From assembly GCA_030689845.1 (NCBI GenBank), contig JAUYHV010000074.1, positions 1 to 11,691 of the forward strand: 11,691 nucleotides of DNA, written 5' to 3'. Positions 1 to 6,681 of this stretch are shown here, piece after piece (positions within the stretch are counted from its first letter, which is position 1; each line of letters starts with the position of its first letter). The notes under the pieces are model-generated. The model had not been told where the DNA came from, searched no databases, and worked only from the letters and a program-made list of their open reading frames with translations. This DNA is from Dehalococcoidia bacterium. GTDB taxonomy: Bacteria; Chloroflexota; Dehalococcoidia; JACQUA01. The translations under genes were made by a program, and so were the position numbers.

Positions 1-346
1 CGATTAAATTATTCAATGAGTCAAATTGCTGGCGCTTCAGCTTACCGTCGTCAAGGAAATAGTCAACATGGTAATCATTATTCGTATCCTGGTCAACTGG
101 AATATTGATGGTGACGGGAAAACCATTAGGAGCGCTGAGAGTCACGTTACTGGACATTTGAATATCGCGTGAAATATGGTAACCGGCGTTTTGGACCTGC
201 TGCAACAGAGTTTGCCGGGTGCCGGGTTGTTTATAATTTAACAGTAGGGTCATTACAGTCATTACAATTGTCGTCGCGACGGCGGAGAATATGGCCAACC
301 CCAGAACCAACTCTAGGAGCGTAAACCCTCTTTGCCGTTTTTTCAT
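1..346 (-). CDS. Prepilin-type N-terminal domain protein, 3' part missing
   Basis: Read leftward from the ATG at 346-344, this frame is open to the window edge (115 codons). It begins MKKRQRGFTLLELVLGLAIF: a basic leader, a Gly-Phe prepilin peptidase site after residue 7, Glu at position +5 of the mature chain, and a hydrophobic helix to about residue 37. These are the hallmarks of type IV pilin and type II secretion pseudopilin precursors, processed by PilD-type peptidase and assembled in the cytoplasmic membrane. The visible rest is polar and moderately Asn/Asp-rich, with no recognisable domain. The start overlaps the stop of the upstream gene (ATGA, 343-346), so the two are probably translationally coupled. 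The C-terminus is outside the window, so its class (major pilin, minor pilin or GspJ-like pseudopilin) cannot be decided. Confidence 0.85.
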   Translation of the reverse strand, partial: MKKRQRGFTLLELVLGLAIFSAVATTIVMTVMTLLLNYKQPGTRQTLLQQVQNAGYHISRDIQMSSNVTLSAPNGFPVTINIPVDQDTNNDYHVDYFLDDGKLKRQQFDSLNNLI

Positions 347-789
347 AAGGCTAGCCCCGCTCTGTAGAACATTATGGCCAGCTTCGTGGCTCCCTGATAA
401 TTGACCTTTATGGTTACGCCCTGAAGTTCGTATCCAGATACCCCGGGGACATCAACTGTTTCGGGGGCGTTAATCTCAACACTATAGCCCACGCCGGCCA
501 AGTAAGCGGGAATATCGATAATTGCATAACGCTTTGCCGGGTCATTGGGGTCATAGTTGGCTACTGATATATAGTCTTGAGCCCAAATATACTCCACCTG
601 GGACTTAGCCAAGCCCTCAGCATAAACTTTTTCCTGGCTGATGGCCTCGCTCTTGTAGCCAGTAATCAGCCCGCTCATCAGAGCCACGCCGATGGCAGCA
701 AAGATAGCCACGCCAACTAGCGTTTCGATGAGCGTGAACCCCTTTTGTCCCTTATGTACTCTTAACCATAATTTGACCGGCCGTCTCAT
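343..789 (-). CDS. Prepilin-type protein (minor pilin / pseudopilin-like)
   Basis: A 148-residue prepilin. The frame is open to an ATG at 816, but I prefer the ATG at 789: AGGAG (reverse complement of 801-805) lies upstream of it, although the spacer is long at 11 bases, and nothing resembling a ribosome site precedes 816. From that start, the leader MRRPVKLWLRVHKGQKG is followed by FTLIETLVGVAIF, giving a Gly-Phe cleavage site, Glu at +5 and a hydrophobic helix. The rest is a small soluble domain without a motif I recognise. No cysteine pair is visible. It is the first gene of a leftward pair and overlaps the next prepilin by four bases, as is common in minor pilin clusters. The likely role is a component or primer of a type IV pilus or pseudopilus; the exact role is inference. 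Confidence 0.85.
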   Translation of the reverse strand: MRRPVKLWLRVHKGQKGFTLIETLVGVAIFAAIGVALMSGLITGYKSEAISQEKVYAEGLAKSQVEYIWAQDYISVANYDPNDPAKRYAIIDIPAYLAGVGYSVEINAPETVDVPGVSGYELQGVTIKVNYQGATKLAIMFYRAGLAL

Positions 790-857
790 AAGGATTACCA
801 CTCCTACCGAAATCATAGCTCATAAGATAGTGAATGTAAAATAATACCCTGATTTAG

Positions 858-886
858 ATCATACCCAGATTCCTTTCCTCCGTCAA
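858..886 (-). promoter_or_regulatory. Sigma-70-type promoter of the prepilin genes
   Basis: On the minus strand, TTGACG (886-881) and TATGAT (863-858) are separated by exactly 17 bases. Each hexamer matches the consensus at five of six positions. Transcription would start near 851, giving a leader of about 60 bases to the preferred ATG at 789. Confidence 0.65.
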
Positions 887-960
887 TCCTTCCTCCACAA
901 CCCCTGAACTCCGCCGCAAATTGTCACCTTGGGCCACAAACTGCCACCCTGTCCGCCATC

Positions 961-1078
961 CTGTCACCCTGAGCCTGTCGAAGGGTCTGAACACAACTAT
1001 GAAGGCGATGCATTATCATGTTTATATTGACGCAGGTTGCCGCCGAAACAGATTCCTCGACTGCGCTCGGAATGACAG
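961..1078. repeat. Imperfect inverted repeat (GTCATTCCGAGC-type intergenic element)
   Basis: The left arm (961-988, beginning CTGTCACCCTGAGC) and the right arm (1050-1078; its reverse complement begins CTGTCATTCCGAGC) agree at about 21 of 28 positions and enclose about 61 bases. Sequences of the type GTCATTCCGAGC...GTCGAGGAATCT are familiar as dispersed intergenic repeats in many bacterial genomes. Seeing them as the two ends of one unit is my inference. Confidence 0.6.
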
Positions 1079-1152
1079 GGGGGGTGCGTAGGGGCGTGAT
1101 GTTGAAATAGACGCCAACTACACCGGCAACAGATTCTTCTTTCCCCTCCCGT

Positions 1153-1182
1153 TTGAAACTTCCGACTGTTATGCTTTAGAAT
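1153..1182 (+). promoter_or_regulatory. Probable promoter of the CoA-transferase gene
   Basis: TTGAAA (1153-1158), 18 bases, TAGAAT (1177-1182): five of six consensus matches in each hexamer. Transcription would start near 1189, giving a leader of about 70 bases. Confidence 0.5.
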
Positions 1183-1260
1183 ATATGCGCTTTTACATGG
1201 GAAAAACCATAACCGATTATTCCCCCGGTTCCAATATTAATAAGGAGGCAACAGGAGATA

Positions 1261-2589
1261 ATGTCAGCGCGAAACTGGCGTGAAGAATACCAGAAAAAAT
1301 TGATTTCCGCTGAAGAGGCGGCAGGCAAAATCAAGTCGGGAGACCGGGTTGTTTTTACGGCCGGAAGGGAATCTTTTGCCATAGGCATGGCCCTGGCGGG
1401 GCGGCTGGGTGACGTCAAGGACGTTGAAGTCCACGTGCCGTCACCGGGATATGATTTCGGCTGGTATGACGAAGGCTGGGATGAAAGCTTCAAACTCAGT
1501 ATCGGCATCCCCACCGGCATATCCCAGGAGGCCATGGATGCCCACCGCGTTGACTTTCAGTTCGGCATGCTTTACCCGTTCCAGGAAAACCCGACGGAAA
1601 GACCCCCCGACATCCTCCTGACCGAGATCTCCCCTCCTGACAATAACGGCTTTTGCAGCTTCGGAGCATCCCTGTGGAACAAGAGGCAGCACGTACGGCA
1701 GGCCAGGACGGTTATTGCCGAGGTAAATGCCAATCTCATCAGGACCTACGGGGATAATTTCGTTCATGTTTCCGAAATAGACTATTTCGTTGAGCACCTG
1801 TCCACCGGCGGGGCCCCGGGAACGGGCAGCCTGGCCGGAAGAGAACTGAAAAAGCCTGACCCTTTTCTTAAAGATATTGCCGGTTATGTAAACAGTGTCA
1901 TAAACGACAGGGACACCATCCAGATAGGCGTGGGCCGGACTACCGAGCCCCTGGTGAGGCTGGGGCTGCTGGATGGAAAAAACGACCTGGGCTACCATTC
2001 GGAAGCCACACCATCGGGGATTATCAGCCTGGTTCGGGACGGCGTTATCAATTGCAGGTATAAAACCGTGAATCCCGACAAGGCCATAGTTACCTCGCTG
2101 GGGGGAGGCACCAAAGATGAAATGGAATGGGCAGCAGGTAATCCCATGTTCCACCTGGTGGACGTGGCCTTACTGGAGGATATCAGAATCATTTCCGCCC
2201 ACGATAACATGGTCGCCATAAATAACGCCCTGGCCATCGACCTCACGGGGCAAATAGCCGCCGAGACCCTCGGGACAAGGCAGCTCAGCGTGGCCGGGGG
2301 GCAGATTCCCTTTGTCTTCGGCGCCCTTCTTTCCAAAGGGGGACGTTCGGTTACCGTTCTTCCCTCGACGGCCCAGGACGGTACCGTATCCCGCATCATG
2401 TCCACCCTGCCCGAAGGCACGGTTGTGACGATTCAACGGAACTGCACCGATTACGTGGTAACGGAATACGGCATCGCCCGACTCTTCGGCAAGACCATCC
2501 GCCAGAGGGCCCAGGAGTTGATATCCATCGCCCACCCGGACTTCCGGGCGGAGCTGACAAAGGCAGCCCGGTCGCTATACTGGCCGTAA
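1261..2589 (+). CDS. Acetyl-CoA hydrolase/transferase family CoA-transferase
   Basis: A 442-residue family I CoA-transferase of the acetyl-CoA hydrolase / 4-hydroxybutyrate CoA-transferase group, which moves CoA between an acyl-CoA and a free acid through a glutamyl-CoA thioester. The N-terminal domain covers about residues 10-190 and the C-terminal domain about 215-435. Glu248 in GYHSEATPSG lies where the catalytic glutamate is expected. Family blocks follow: AINNALAIDLTGQIAAE (319-335), GGQIPFVFGALLSKGG (346-361), LPSTAQDGTVSRI (367-379) and VVTEYGIARLFGK (399-411). Length is normal. AAGGAGG (1242-1248) lies 12 bases upstream; a second GGAG only three bases away is too close. An in-frame stop at 1210-1212 and no other ATG fix the start. 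It has its own promoter and stands alone. Substrate (acetate, butyrate, succinate or 4-hydroxybutyrate) cannot be read from sequence; a role in fermentative or syntrophic acyl-CoA metabolism is inference. Confidence 0.92.
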   Translation: MSARNWREEYQKKLISAEEAAGKIKSGDRVVFTAGRESFAIGMALAGRLGDVKDVEVHVPSPGYDFGWYDEGWDESFKLSIGIPTGISQEAMDAHRVDFQFGMLYPFQENPTERPPDILLTEISPPDNNGFCSFGASLWNKRQHVRQARTVIAEVNANLIRTYGDNFVHVSEIDYFVEHLSTGGAPGTGSLAGRELKKPDPFLKDIAGYVNSVINDRDTIQIGVGRTTEPLVRLGLLDGKNDLGYHSEATPSGIISLVRDGVINCRYKTVNPDKAIVTSLGGGTKDEMEWAAGNPMFHLVDVALLEDIRIISAHDNMVAINNALAIDLTGQIAAETLGTRQLSVAGGQIPFVFGALLSKGGRSVTVLPSTAQDGTVSRIMSTLPEGTVVTIQRNCTDYVVTEYGIARLFGKTIRQRAQELISIAHPDFRAELTKAARSLYWP

Positions 2590-2601
2590 TAATATTTCAG
2601 C

Positions 2602-2747
2602 TAATGTAGTGTCACTAATATCTCTTTACAATTTGCAGTACCATTGGTGTCATTCCCGCGAAAGCGGGAATCCAGAGCCACAGACTGGATTCCGGGTCAA
2701 GCCCGGAATGGCAAAGATTGTAAGGCCATTTATGAAACACTATACTA
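2602..2747. repeat. MITE-like palindromic element between CoA-transferase and glgC
   Basis: The outer ends are inverted: TAGTGT (2607-2612) against ACACTA (2737-2742), continuing inward to matching CTTTACAAT (2624-2632) and ATTGTAAGG (2717-2725). Inside are two hairpins: ATTCCCGC-GAAA-GCGGGAAT (2652-2671) and ATTCCGGG-TCAAG-CCCGGAAT (2689-2709), themselves linked by CCAG/CTGG. The core is the widespread CATTCCCGCGAAAGCGGGAATCC-type intergenic repeat. It has no coding capacity. It may also act as a terminator for the upstream gene, although no T-run follows the hairpins. Confidence 0.65.
2718..2746 (+). promoter_or_regulatory. Candidate glgCA promoter in the right end of the repeat
   Basis: TTGTAA (2718-2723), 17 bases, TATACT (2741-2746), facing glgC. 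Transcription would start near 2753, giving a 45-base leader. The -35 is only four of six, so this is a candidate. Confidence 0.4.
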
Positions 2748-2797
2748 AAATACCCTGTTTAAGCCTTGAAGGTTAAAGTGAGTTTCAGGAGAGGTAA

Positions 2798-4081
2798 ATG
2801 ACAAGAGTCCTGGCGATGATTTTAGCCGGGGGAATCGGCGACAGGCTGAGCCTCCTGGCCGCCGAGCGGGCCAAGCCCGCTGTTCCCTTCGCGGGGAAAT
2901 ACCGCATCATTGATTTTGCCCTCAGCAACTGCGTCAATGCCGGTATAAATAAAGTAGCCGTTTTAACCCAGTATAACCCCCGCTCGCTGATGCAGCACCT
3001 GGGCATAGGCAAGCCCTGGGACCTGGACAGGACCAATGGCGGCATCGACATCCTCCAGCCGTACCTGGGACGCTCCGGGACGGGCTGGTACCACGGCACT
3101 GCCGACGCCATTTACCAGAACCTGTATTTCGTTGCCGAAAGCAGCGCCGACCATGTCTTGATACTGGCCGGCGACCATGTGTACACCATGCACTATGATG
3201 CTATGATTAACTTCCACAGGCAGAAAAACGCCGATATCACCGTAGGCGTCGTCGAGGTACCCATGTCGGAGGCTTCACGCTTTGGAACGGTCCTCCCGGA
3301 CCGTAACGACAGGATAATCGGCTTTGATGAAAAAGTAAAAGAGCCCAGGAGCAACCTGGCTTCCATGGGAATCTACGTCTTTAACAAGCAGGTTCTCATC
3401 AACTGCCTTGAGGCGGATGCCGAAAAGGCGAATTCGAAGCACGACTTCGGGGGGGACATAATCCCCGGCAACCTGGACAAATACAATATATTCGCTCATA
3501 AATTCTCCGGCTACTGGCGGGACGTGGGCACGATAGAAGCGTACTGGAAAGCCAACATGGATCTCATCGTGGACCTGCCGGAGTTCAACCTCTACGACCC
3601 GGCTATACCCGTCCGCACTACCTCTCTGGACGTGCCCCCCGCTAAAATAGGTCCCAATGCCCATGTAAACAGGAGCTTGATATCCGCAGGCTGTATTGTC
3701 AACGGGTCGGTGGTTAATTCCATCCTCTCTTCCCAGGTCTACGTGGAAACAGGAGCCCGGGTAGTGGATTCCATCATCTTCAGCGAGGCCATGATAGAGA
3801 AGGACAGTATCATCAACCGTTCCATCATCGACAAGCAGGTGTGGGTCGGCCCCGGCTCCTTTATCGGGTACGGGGAAGACTACAGCATTAATTTCGAGGA
3901 ACCCGACTTTCTCAACACGGGCATTACCCTGGTCGGCAAAGGGGCTAAAATACCCCCGGGAACGAAAATCGGCCGAAATTGCAAAATAAACGGCTGGGTG
4001 GACGCCGGTGATTTCAGCGGCGATTTTATTCCCAGCGGCGCAACCATTAAGTCGAGGAAAAACCGCCGGTACAGGGTATAA
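2798..4081 (+). CDS. glgC: Glucose-1-phosphate adenylyltransferase (ADP-glucose pyrophosphorylase)
   Basis: GlgC makes ADP-glucose from ATP and glucose 1-phosphate, the committed step of bacterial glycogen synthesis in the cytoplasm. The 427-residue protein has normal length and both domains. The nucleotidyltransferase domain shows the glycine-rich loop AGGIGDRL (10-17), AKPAVPF (25-31), YHGTADAIYQN (98-108), the metal-binding AGDHVY (124-129), FDEKVKEP (176-183) with the likely glucose-1-phosphate lysine at 180, SMGIYVF (189-195), HDFGGDIIP (215-223) and GYWRDVGTIEAYW (238-250). The C-terminal part (about 283-410) is a left-handed beta-helix of the hexapeptide type. AGGAG (2787-2791) lies six bases before the ATG. 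glgA follows after 22 bases, so the two are probably one operon. Allosteric control by sugar phosphates is normal for the family, but the effector cannot be read here. Confidence 0.96.
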   Translation: MTRVLAMILAGGIGDRLSLLAAERAKPAVPFAGKYRIIDFALSNCVNAGINKVAVLTQYNPRSLMQHLGIGKPWDLDRTNGGIDILQPYLGRSGTGWYHGTADAIYQNLYFVAESSADHVLILAGDHVYTMHYDAMINFHRQKNADITVGVVEVPMSEASRFGTVLPDRNDRIIGFDEKVKEPRSNLASMGIYVFNKQVLINCLEADAEKANSKHDFGGDIIPGNLDKYNIFAHKFSGYWRDVGTIEAYWKANMDLIVDLPEFNLYDPAIPVRTTSLDVPPAKIGPNAHVNRSLISAGCIVNGSVVNSILSSQVYVETGARVVDSIIFSEAMIEKDSIINRSIIDKQVWVGPGSFIGYGEDYSINFEEPDFLNTGITLVGKGAKIPPGTKIGRNCKINGWVDAGDFSGDFIPSGATIKSRKNRRYRV

Positions 4082-4103
4082 ATTTTATTGATAAGGTAAC
4101 AAT

Positions 4104-5528
4104 ATGAAAATTCTTTTTGCCGCCGCTGAAGCCGTCCCCCTGGCCAAAGTGGGCGGCATGGCCGACGTGGTAGGTTCCCTGCCCGCAGCTTTGTCCCGCC
4201 TCGGCGAAGACGTCCGGTTGATAATGCCTGGATACGGGATAATCTCCCGGGACAAATTCCCTGCCGAGACCGAAATTGAAAGTATCCCCGTAGAAGCCAT
4301 GGGCCGGAAAGACAACATACGGTTAAAAAAAACAAAAATCAATGGGAAAATCACTGTCTACCTGGTGGAAAACGACCATTATTTCGGGCAGCCTTCGGTT
4401 TATACGGATAACTGGGACCTGCCGCGTTTCCTGTTTTTCTCCATGGCGGTGGTCGAAACCCTTAAAGTCCTCGATTGGCGTCCCGACCTGGTCCACTGCC
4501 ATGACTGGCACACCGCAATCATACCGCTGCTTATAAAAAAGTCCGGCCTTGACGCAGCCACCGTCTTTACCATCCACAACCTTGCCTACCAGGGGCAGTT
4601 CGACCGGGACTTTTTAGCCTCCTCCGGCCTTGAAAAAATATGGCCGGTCTCCGATAACTATCCGCGTTTGACCCTGATGAACCAGGGCATCCTGAATGCC
4701 GACATGGTAAGCACCGTCAGCGAGAATTATGCCAGGGAAATACTCACCGACGAGTTTGGGGAGGGCCTGGCGCCCCTGCTGCGCAGCAGGCAGAACAGCC
4801 TGGTGGGGATTGTCAACGGCATCGACGGGGGAGAGTACGATCCCGGGAACGACCCCCACCTTCCCCGAAACTACACGTCTTCATCGCCCCGGGACAAAGC
4901 TTCCAGTAAGGCCGCTTTACAGCTTAAGGTAAATCTGCCCCAAAAACCCGGTGTTCCCGTCATCGGCATGGTTTCCCGCCTCGATGAACAAAAGGGGCTG
5001 GACCTGCTGGAAAAAGCCGCCGGGCATGTTCTGGACTCTGCAGACATCCAGTTGGTAATACTGGGAAAGGGCAGGGAGGAATACCATAAATTCGTAAACA
5101 GGCTGGCGGAAAAGTACAGAGACAAGGTTGCGGTATCCATTGGTTTTAATAACCCCCTGGCCCACCTTATATACGGGGGTAGTGACATCTTTCTCATGCC
5201 TTCGCGGTTCGAACCCTGCGGGCTGGGACAGCTTATAGCAATGCGCTACGGTACGGTTCCCCTGGTACGCCGCACGGGCGGCCTGGCGGACACGGTTTTG
5301 CCGTTAAGCGCGGATCTTGCCTCAGGACACGGGTTTGTCTTCCAGGAGTACAGGCCGGAAGCCCTTACAACAGCCCTTCAAGGGGCCGTAAAGGCATATG
5401 AAACGCAGAAACCTGCCTGGGAAGCCCTGGTAAGGAGGATAATGTCCCTGGACTTTTCCTGGGACGCCTCGGCAAAAAAATATCAGTCCCTTTATGCCCG
5501 GGCGCTGAAAAAGAAGACCGGGAAGTAA
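4104..5528 (+). CDS. glgA: Glycogen synthase (ADP-glucose-dependent, GT5)
   Basis: GlgA transfers glucose from ADP-glucose to the non-reducing end of an alpha-1,4-glucan. The 474 residues fit the bacterial GT5 family. Visible blocks: the ADP-glucose binding loop KVGGMADVVGSLP (15-27), HCHDWHT (131-137), FTIHNLAYQG (155-164), VSTVSENYAREI (202-213), GIVNGID (235-241), SRLDEQKG (291-298), and the C-terminal nucleotide-sugar site SRFEPCGLGQLIAMRYG (367-383) followed by RTGGLADTV (390-398); Glu370 is the expected active-site glutamate. The end FSWDASAKKYQSLY (451-464) is typical. The start is supported by MKILFAAAEAVPLAKVGG, the normal N-terminus, though the ribosome site is only a weak AAGG about eight bases upstream. 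It directly follows glgC and so uses its product. No branching enzyme or phosphorylase gene lies in the window. Confidence 0.96.
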   Translation: MKILFAAAEAVPLAKVGGMADVVGSLPAALSRLGEDVRLIMPGYGIISRDKFPAETEIESIPVEAMGRKDNIRLKKTKINGKITVYLVENDHYFGQPSVYTDNWDLPRFLFFSMAVVETLKVLDWRPDLVHCHDWHTAIIPLLIKKSGLDAATVFTIHNLAYQGQFDRDFLASSGLEKIWPVSDNYPRLTLMNQGILNADMVSTVSENYAREILTDEFGEGLAPLLRSRQNSLVGIVNGIDGGEYDPGNDPHLPRNYTSSSPRDKASSKAALQLKVNLPQKPGVPVIGMVSRLDEQKGLDLLEKAAGHVLDSADIQLVILGKGREEYHKFVNRLAEKYRDKVAVSIGFNNPLAHLIYGGSDIFLMPSRFEPCGLGQLIAMRYGTVPLVRRTGGLADTVLPLSADLASGHGFVFQEYRPEALTTALQGAVKAYETQKPAWEALVRRIMSLDFSWDASAKKYQSLYARALKKKTGK

Positions 5529-5563
5529 AATTCACCCGGCCGCTTCGAGACCCCCGTCATTCC

Positions 5564-5581
5564 GTCCCGATACATCGGGAC
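5564..5581. repeat. GTCCCGAT/ATCGGGAC hairpin
   Basis: A perfect eight-base inverted repeat, GTCCCGAT and ATCGGGAC, with a two-base centre. It is framed by GTCATTCC (5556-5563) and CACGGTGAC (5581-5589), which partly extend the inversion. It resembles the GTCATTCC class of intergenic repeats seen elsewhere in the window. Confidence 0.6.
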
Positions 5582-5595
5582 ACGGTGACAGGTTG

Positions 5596-5623
5596 GTAGG
5601 GGCACGGCATGCCGTGCCCCTAC
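5596..5623. repeat. Perfect 28-bp palindrome
   Basis: GTAGGGGCACGGCA (5596-5609) is followed directly by its exact reverse complement TGCCGTGCCCCTAC (5610-5623). As RNA it would fold into a long GC-rich hairpin with a minimal loop. GTAGGGGCACGGC-type palindromes are familiar dispersed intergenic repeats. No T-run follows, so terminator function is uncertain. Confidence 0.75.
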
Positions 5624-5710
5624 GATGCTCTTTACTGGAGGAACGAAGGGTTATTAGTCCAGCAGCTTGCTCCGGCATTTTGTTTACTGTAATGTAAAAA
5701 TCCCCTTTGA

Positions 5711-5739
5711 TTGACCGGGTAGGTAACTAATGCTACAAT
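5711..5739 (+). promoter_or_regulatory. Promoter of tRNA-His
   Basis: TTGACC (5711-5716), 17 bases, TACAAT (5734-5739): five of six matches in both hexamers with ideal spacing. Transcription would begin only a few bases before the tRNA, which fits a tRNA promoter. It may also serve tRNA-Arg and rplY. Confidence 0.65.
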
Positions 5740-5750
5740 TTCTGTGCCGT

Positions 5751-5828
5751 GGTGGGCGTAGCCGAGTGGTTTAAGGCGCCAGGTTGTGGCCCTGGAGATC
5801 GAGGGTTCAAATCCCTCCGTCCACCCCA
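5751..5828 (+). tRNA. tRNA-His (GTG)
   Basis: Complete cloverleaf. Acceptor GTGGGCG (5752-5758) pairs with CGTCCAC (5818-5824) with one G-U pair. D stem GCC/GGC; anticodon stem CCAGG/CCTGG (5779-5795) with loop TTGTGGC, giving anticodon GTG at 5786-5788; T arm GAGGG-TTCAAAT-CCCTC. The extra G at 5751 opposite C73 (5825) is the G-1:C73 pair required by histidyl-tRNA synthetase, and it independently supports the histidine call. CCA is encoded (5826-5828). Confidence 0.95.
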
Positions 5829-5885
5829 AGGTAAAGGAATAAATTTGTTTTGATTTGGCGCTTGTAATTTAAGATTTACATCCAT

Positions 5886-5962
5886 GCGCCTGTAGCTCAG
5901 CGGATCAGAGCATCAGTCTTCGGAACTGAGGGTCGTGGGTTCGAATCCCACCAGGCGTGCCA
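5886..5962 (+). tRNA. tRNA-Arg (TCG)
   Basis: Complete cloverleaf. Acceptor GCGCCTG (5886-5892) pairs with CAGGCGT (5952-5958), with a terminal G1-U72 wobble. D stem GCTC/GAGC; anticodon stem TCAGT/ACTGA (5913-5929) with loop CTTCGGA, so the anticodon is TCG (5920-5922), reading CGA. T arm GTGGG-TTCGAAT-CCCAC. Discriminator G (5959) and encoded CCA (5960-5962). An A in the D loop fits the arginine identity base A20. It lies 57 bases after tRNA-His and 17 before rplY; I find no strong promoter of its own. Confidence 0.95.
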
Positions 5963-5979
5963 TAAGAAAGGAAAATTAA

Positions 5980-6627
5980 ATGGAAAAACCAGTCATCACC
6001 GCCCAGGTGCGTAAAACCGTCGGCAAGGCCGTAAAAGAATTGCGCCGAAGCGGGATTACTCCTGTCAGCCTCTACGGTCACAAGTTCGATTCCATAGCCC
6101 TCCAGGTGGAAACACCCGCCCTGGAGAAGGTGTTCGCGGAGAGCGCCCATTCGCGTTTTATTACCCTGAACATCGATAAAAAGGGTCCTTCTCATACGGT
6201 TATCATCAAGGATGTCCAGAGGGACCCCATAAAACGCCAGATCCTGCACGTGGACTTTTACCGCATTCTCGCTGAAGAAAAAATCAAGCTGGAAGTGCCG
6301 ATCCATTTTATTGGAGAACCCCCGGCCATCCACAACAGGAAGGGAATCCCCCTGGAAGTTATCAGGTCCCTGGAGATAGAATGCCTGCCCGAAAACGCGC
6401 CCGAAGCCCTGGAAGTCGATGTCAGCGGCCTCAGCGAAACGGGGGACTCCGTTCATGTGAGAGACATCATCCCTGTAAAAGGCGTCACTATAGCACATAA
6501 ACCCGAAGACGTCTTAATGAAAATAGAGGAAATAAAAGTCGTAGAGGAAGTAAAAGAAGCTCCTGCGGCAGAGGTTCCCGAAGGGGAGGAACAGGAACCC
6601 GTGGAGGGGGAAGAGACCGCGGAATAG
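5980..6627 (+). CDS. rplY: 50S ribosomal protein L25 / Ctc family
   Basis: Binds 5S rRNA in the large ribosomal subunit; in some bacteria the long form is the general stress protein Ctc. This is the 215-residue long form (TL5/Ctc). The N-terminal 5S rRNA-binding beta-barrel covers about residues 5-93 and contains the family block IIKDVQRDPIKRQILHVDFY (75-94). The C-terminal TL5-type domain follows (about 100-183), with GIPLEV (122-127). The last 30 residues are strongly acidic (VEEVKEAPAAEVPEGEEQEP and more), as often seen in this family. AAAGGA (5967-5972) lies seven bases before the ATG. The gene starts 17 bases after the CCA of tRNA-Arg, so the mRNA may be released by tRNA processing or read from the tRNA promoter. 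It converges with nadD. Confidence 0.95.
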   Translation: MEKPVITAQVRKTVGKAVKELRRSGITPVSLYGHKFDSIALQVETPALEKVFAESAHSRFITLNIDKKGPSHTVIIKDVQRDPIKRQILHVDFYRILAEEKIKLEVPIHFIGEPPAIHNRKGIPLEVIRSLEIECLPENAPEALEVDVSGLSETGDSVHVRDIIPVKGVTIAHKPEDVLMKIEEIKVVEEVKEAPAAEVPEGEEQEPVEGEETAE

Positions 6628-6633
6628 CGCCCC

Positions 6634-6650
6634 GGGGAAGATTATTCCCC
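6634..6650. terminator. Possible terminator between rplY and nadD
   Basis: GGGGAA (6634-6639) and TTCCCC (6645-6650) form a six-base stem with a five-base loop, between the converging ends of rplY and nadD. The following TGTTT is a poor T-run, so strength is doubtful. Confidence 0.35.
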
Positions 6651-6681
6651 TGTTTCCCGGTGCGGTCTTGCCGCCGTTGCT

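Larger units (their letters stand above)
817..1260. other. Intergenic region with divergent promoters and repeats
   Basis: No supported gene in this 444-base gap. It holds the leftward prepilin promoter, three phased 10-mers (922-971), an imperfect inverted repeat (961-1078) and the rightward promoter of the CoA-transferase gene. A minus-strand frame at 1176-1535 crosses this gap but is antisense to the CoA-transferase gene and has no family features. Confidence 0.6.
5529..5750. other. Intergenic region with stacked palindromes and tRNA promoter
   Basis: 222 bases with no supported gene. It holds two palindromes (5564-5581 and 5596-5623) and the promoter of tRNA-His (5711-5739). No clear T-rich terminator follows glgA. 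A minus-strand frame over 5632-5829 is only the antisense of tRNA-His. Confidence 0.6.

Noticed and set aside
816..816. Earlier ATG at 816 for the prepilin gene
   Set aside because: No ribosome site precedes it; the ATG at 789 has AGGAG upstream and gives a more usual leader length. It cannot be fully excluded.
1441..2154. Minus-strand frame of 237 residues in the CoA-transferase gene
   Set aside because: Shadow of a well-supported gene; no family motif and no ribosome site evident.
5632..5829. Minus-strand frame of 65 residues (GWTEGFEPSISRATTW)
   Set aside because: It is the antisense of tRNA-His; this peptide is a well-known false gene call opposite tRNA genes.
5905..6498. Minus-strand frame of 197 residues
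   Set aside because: Antisense of rplY and tRNA-Arg; its GGIRTHDPQFRR part is the typical artefact opposite a tRNA, and rplY on the other strand is clear.
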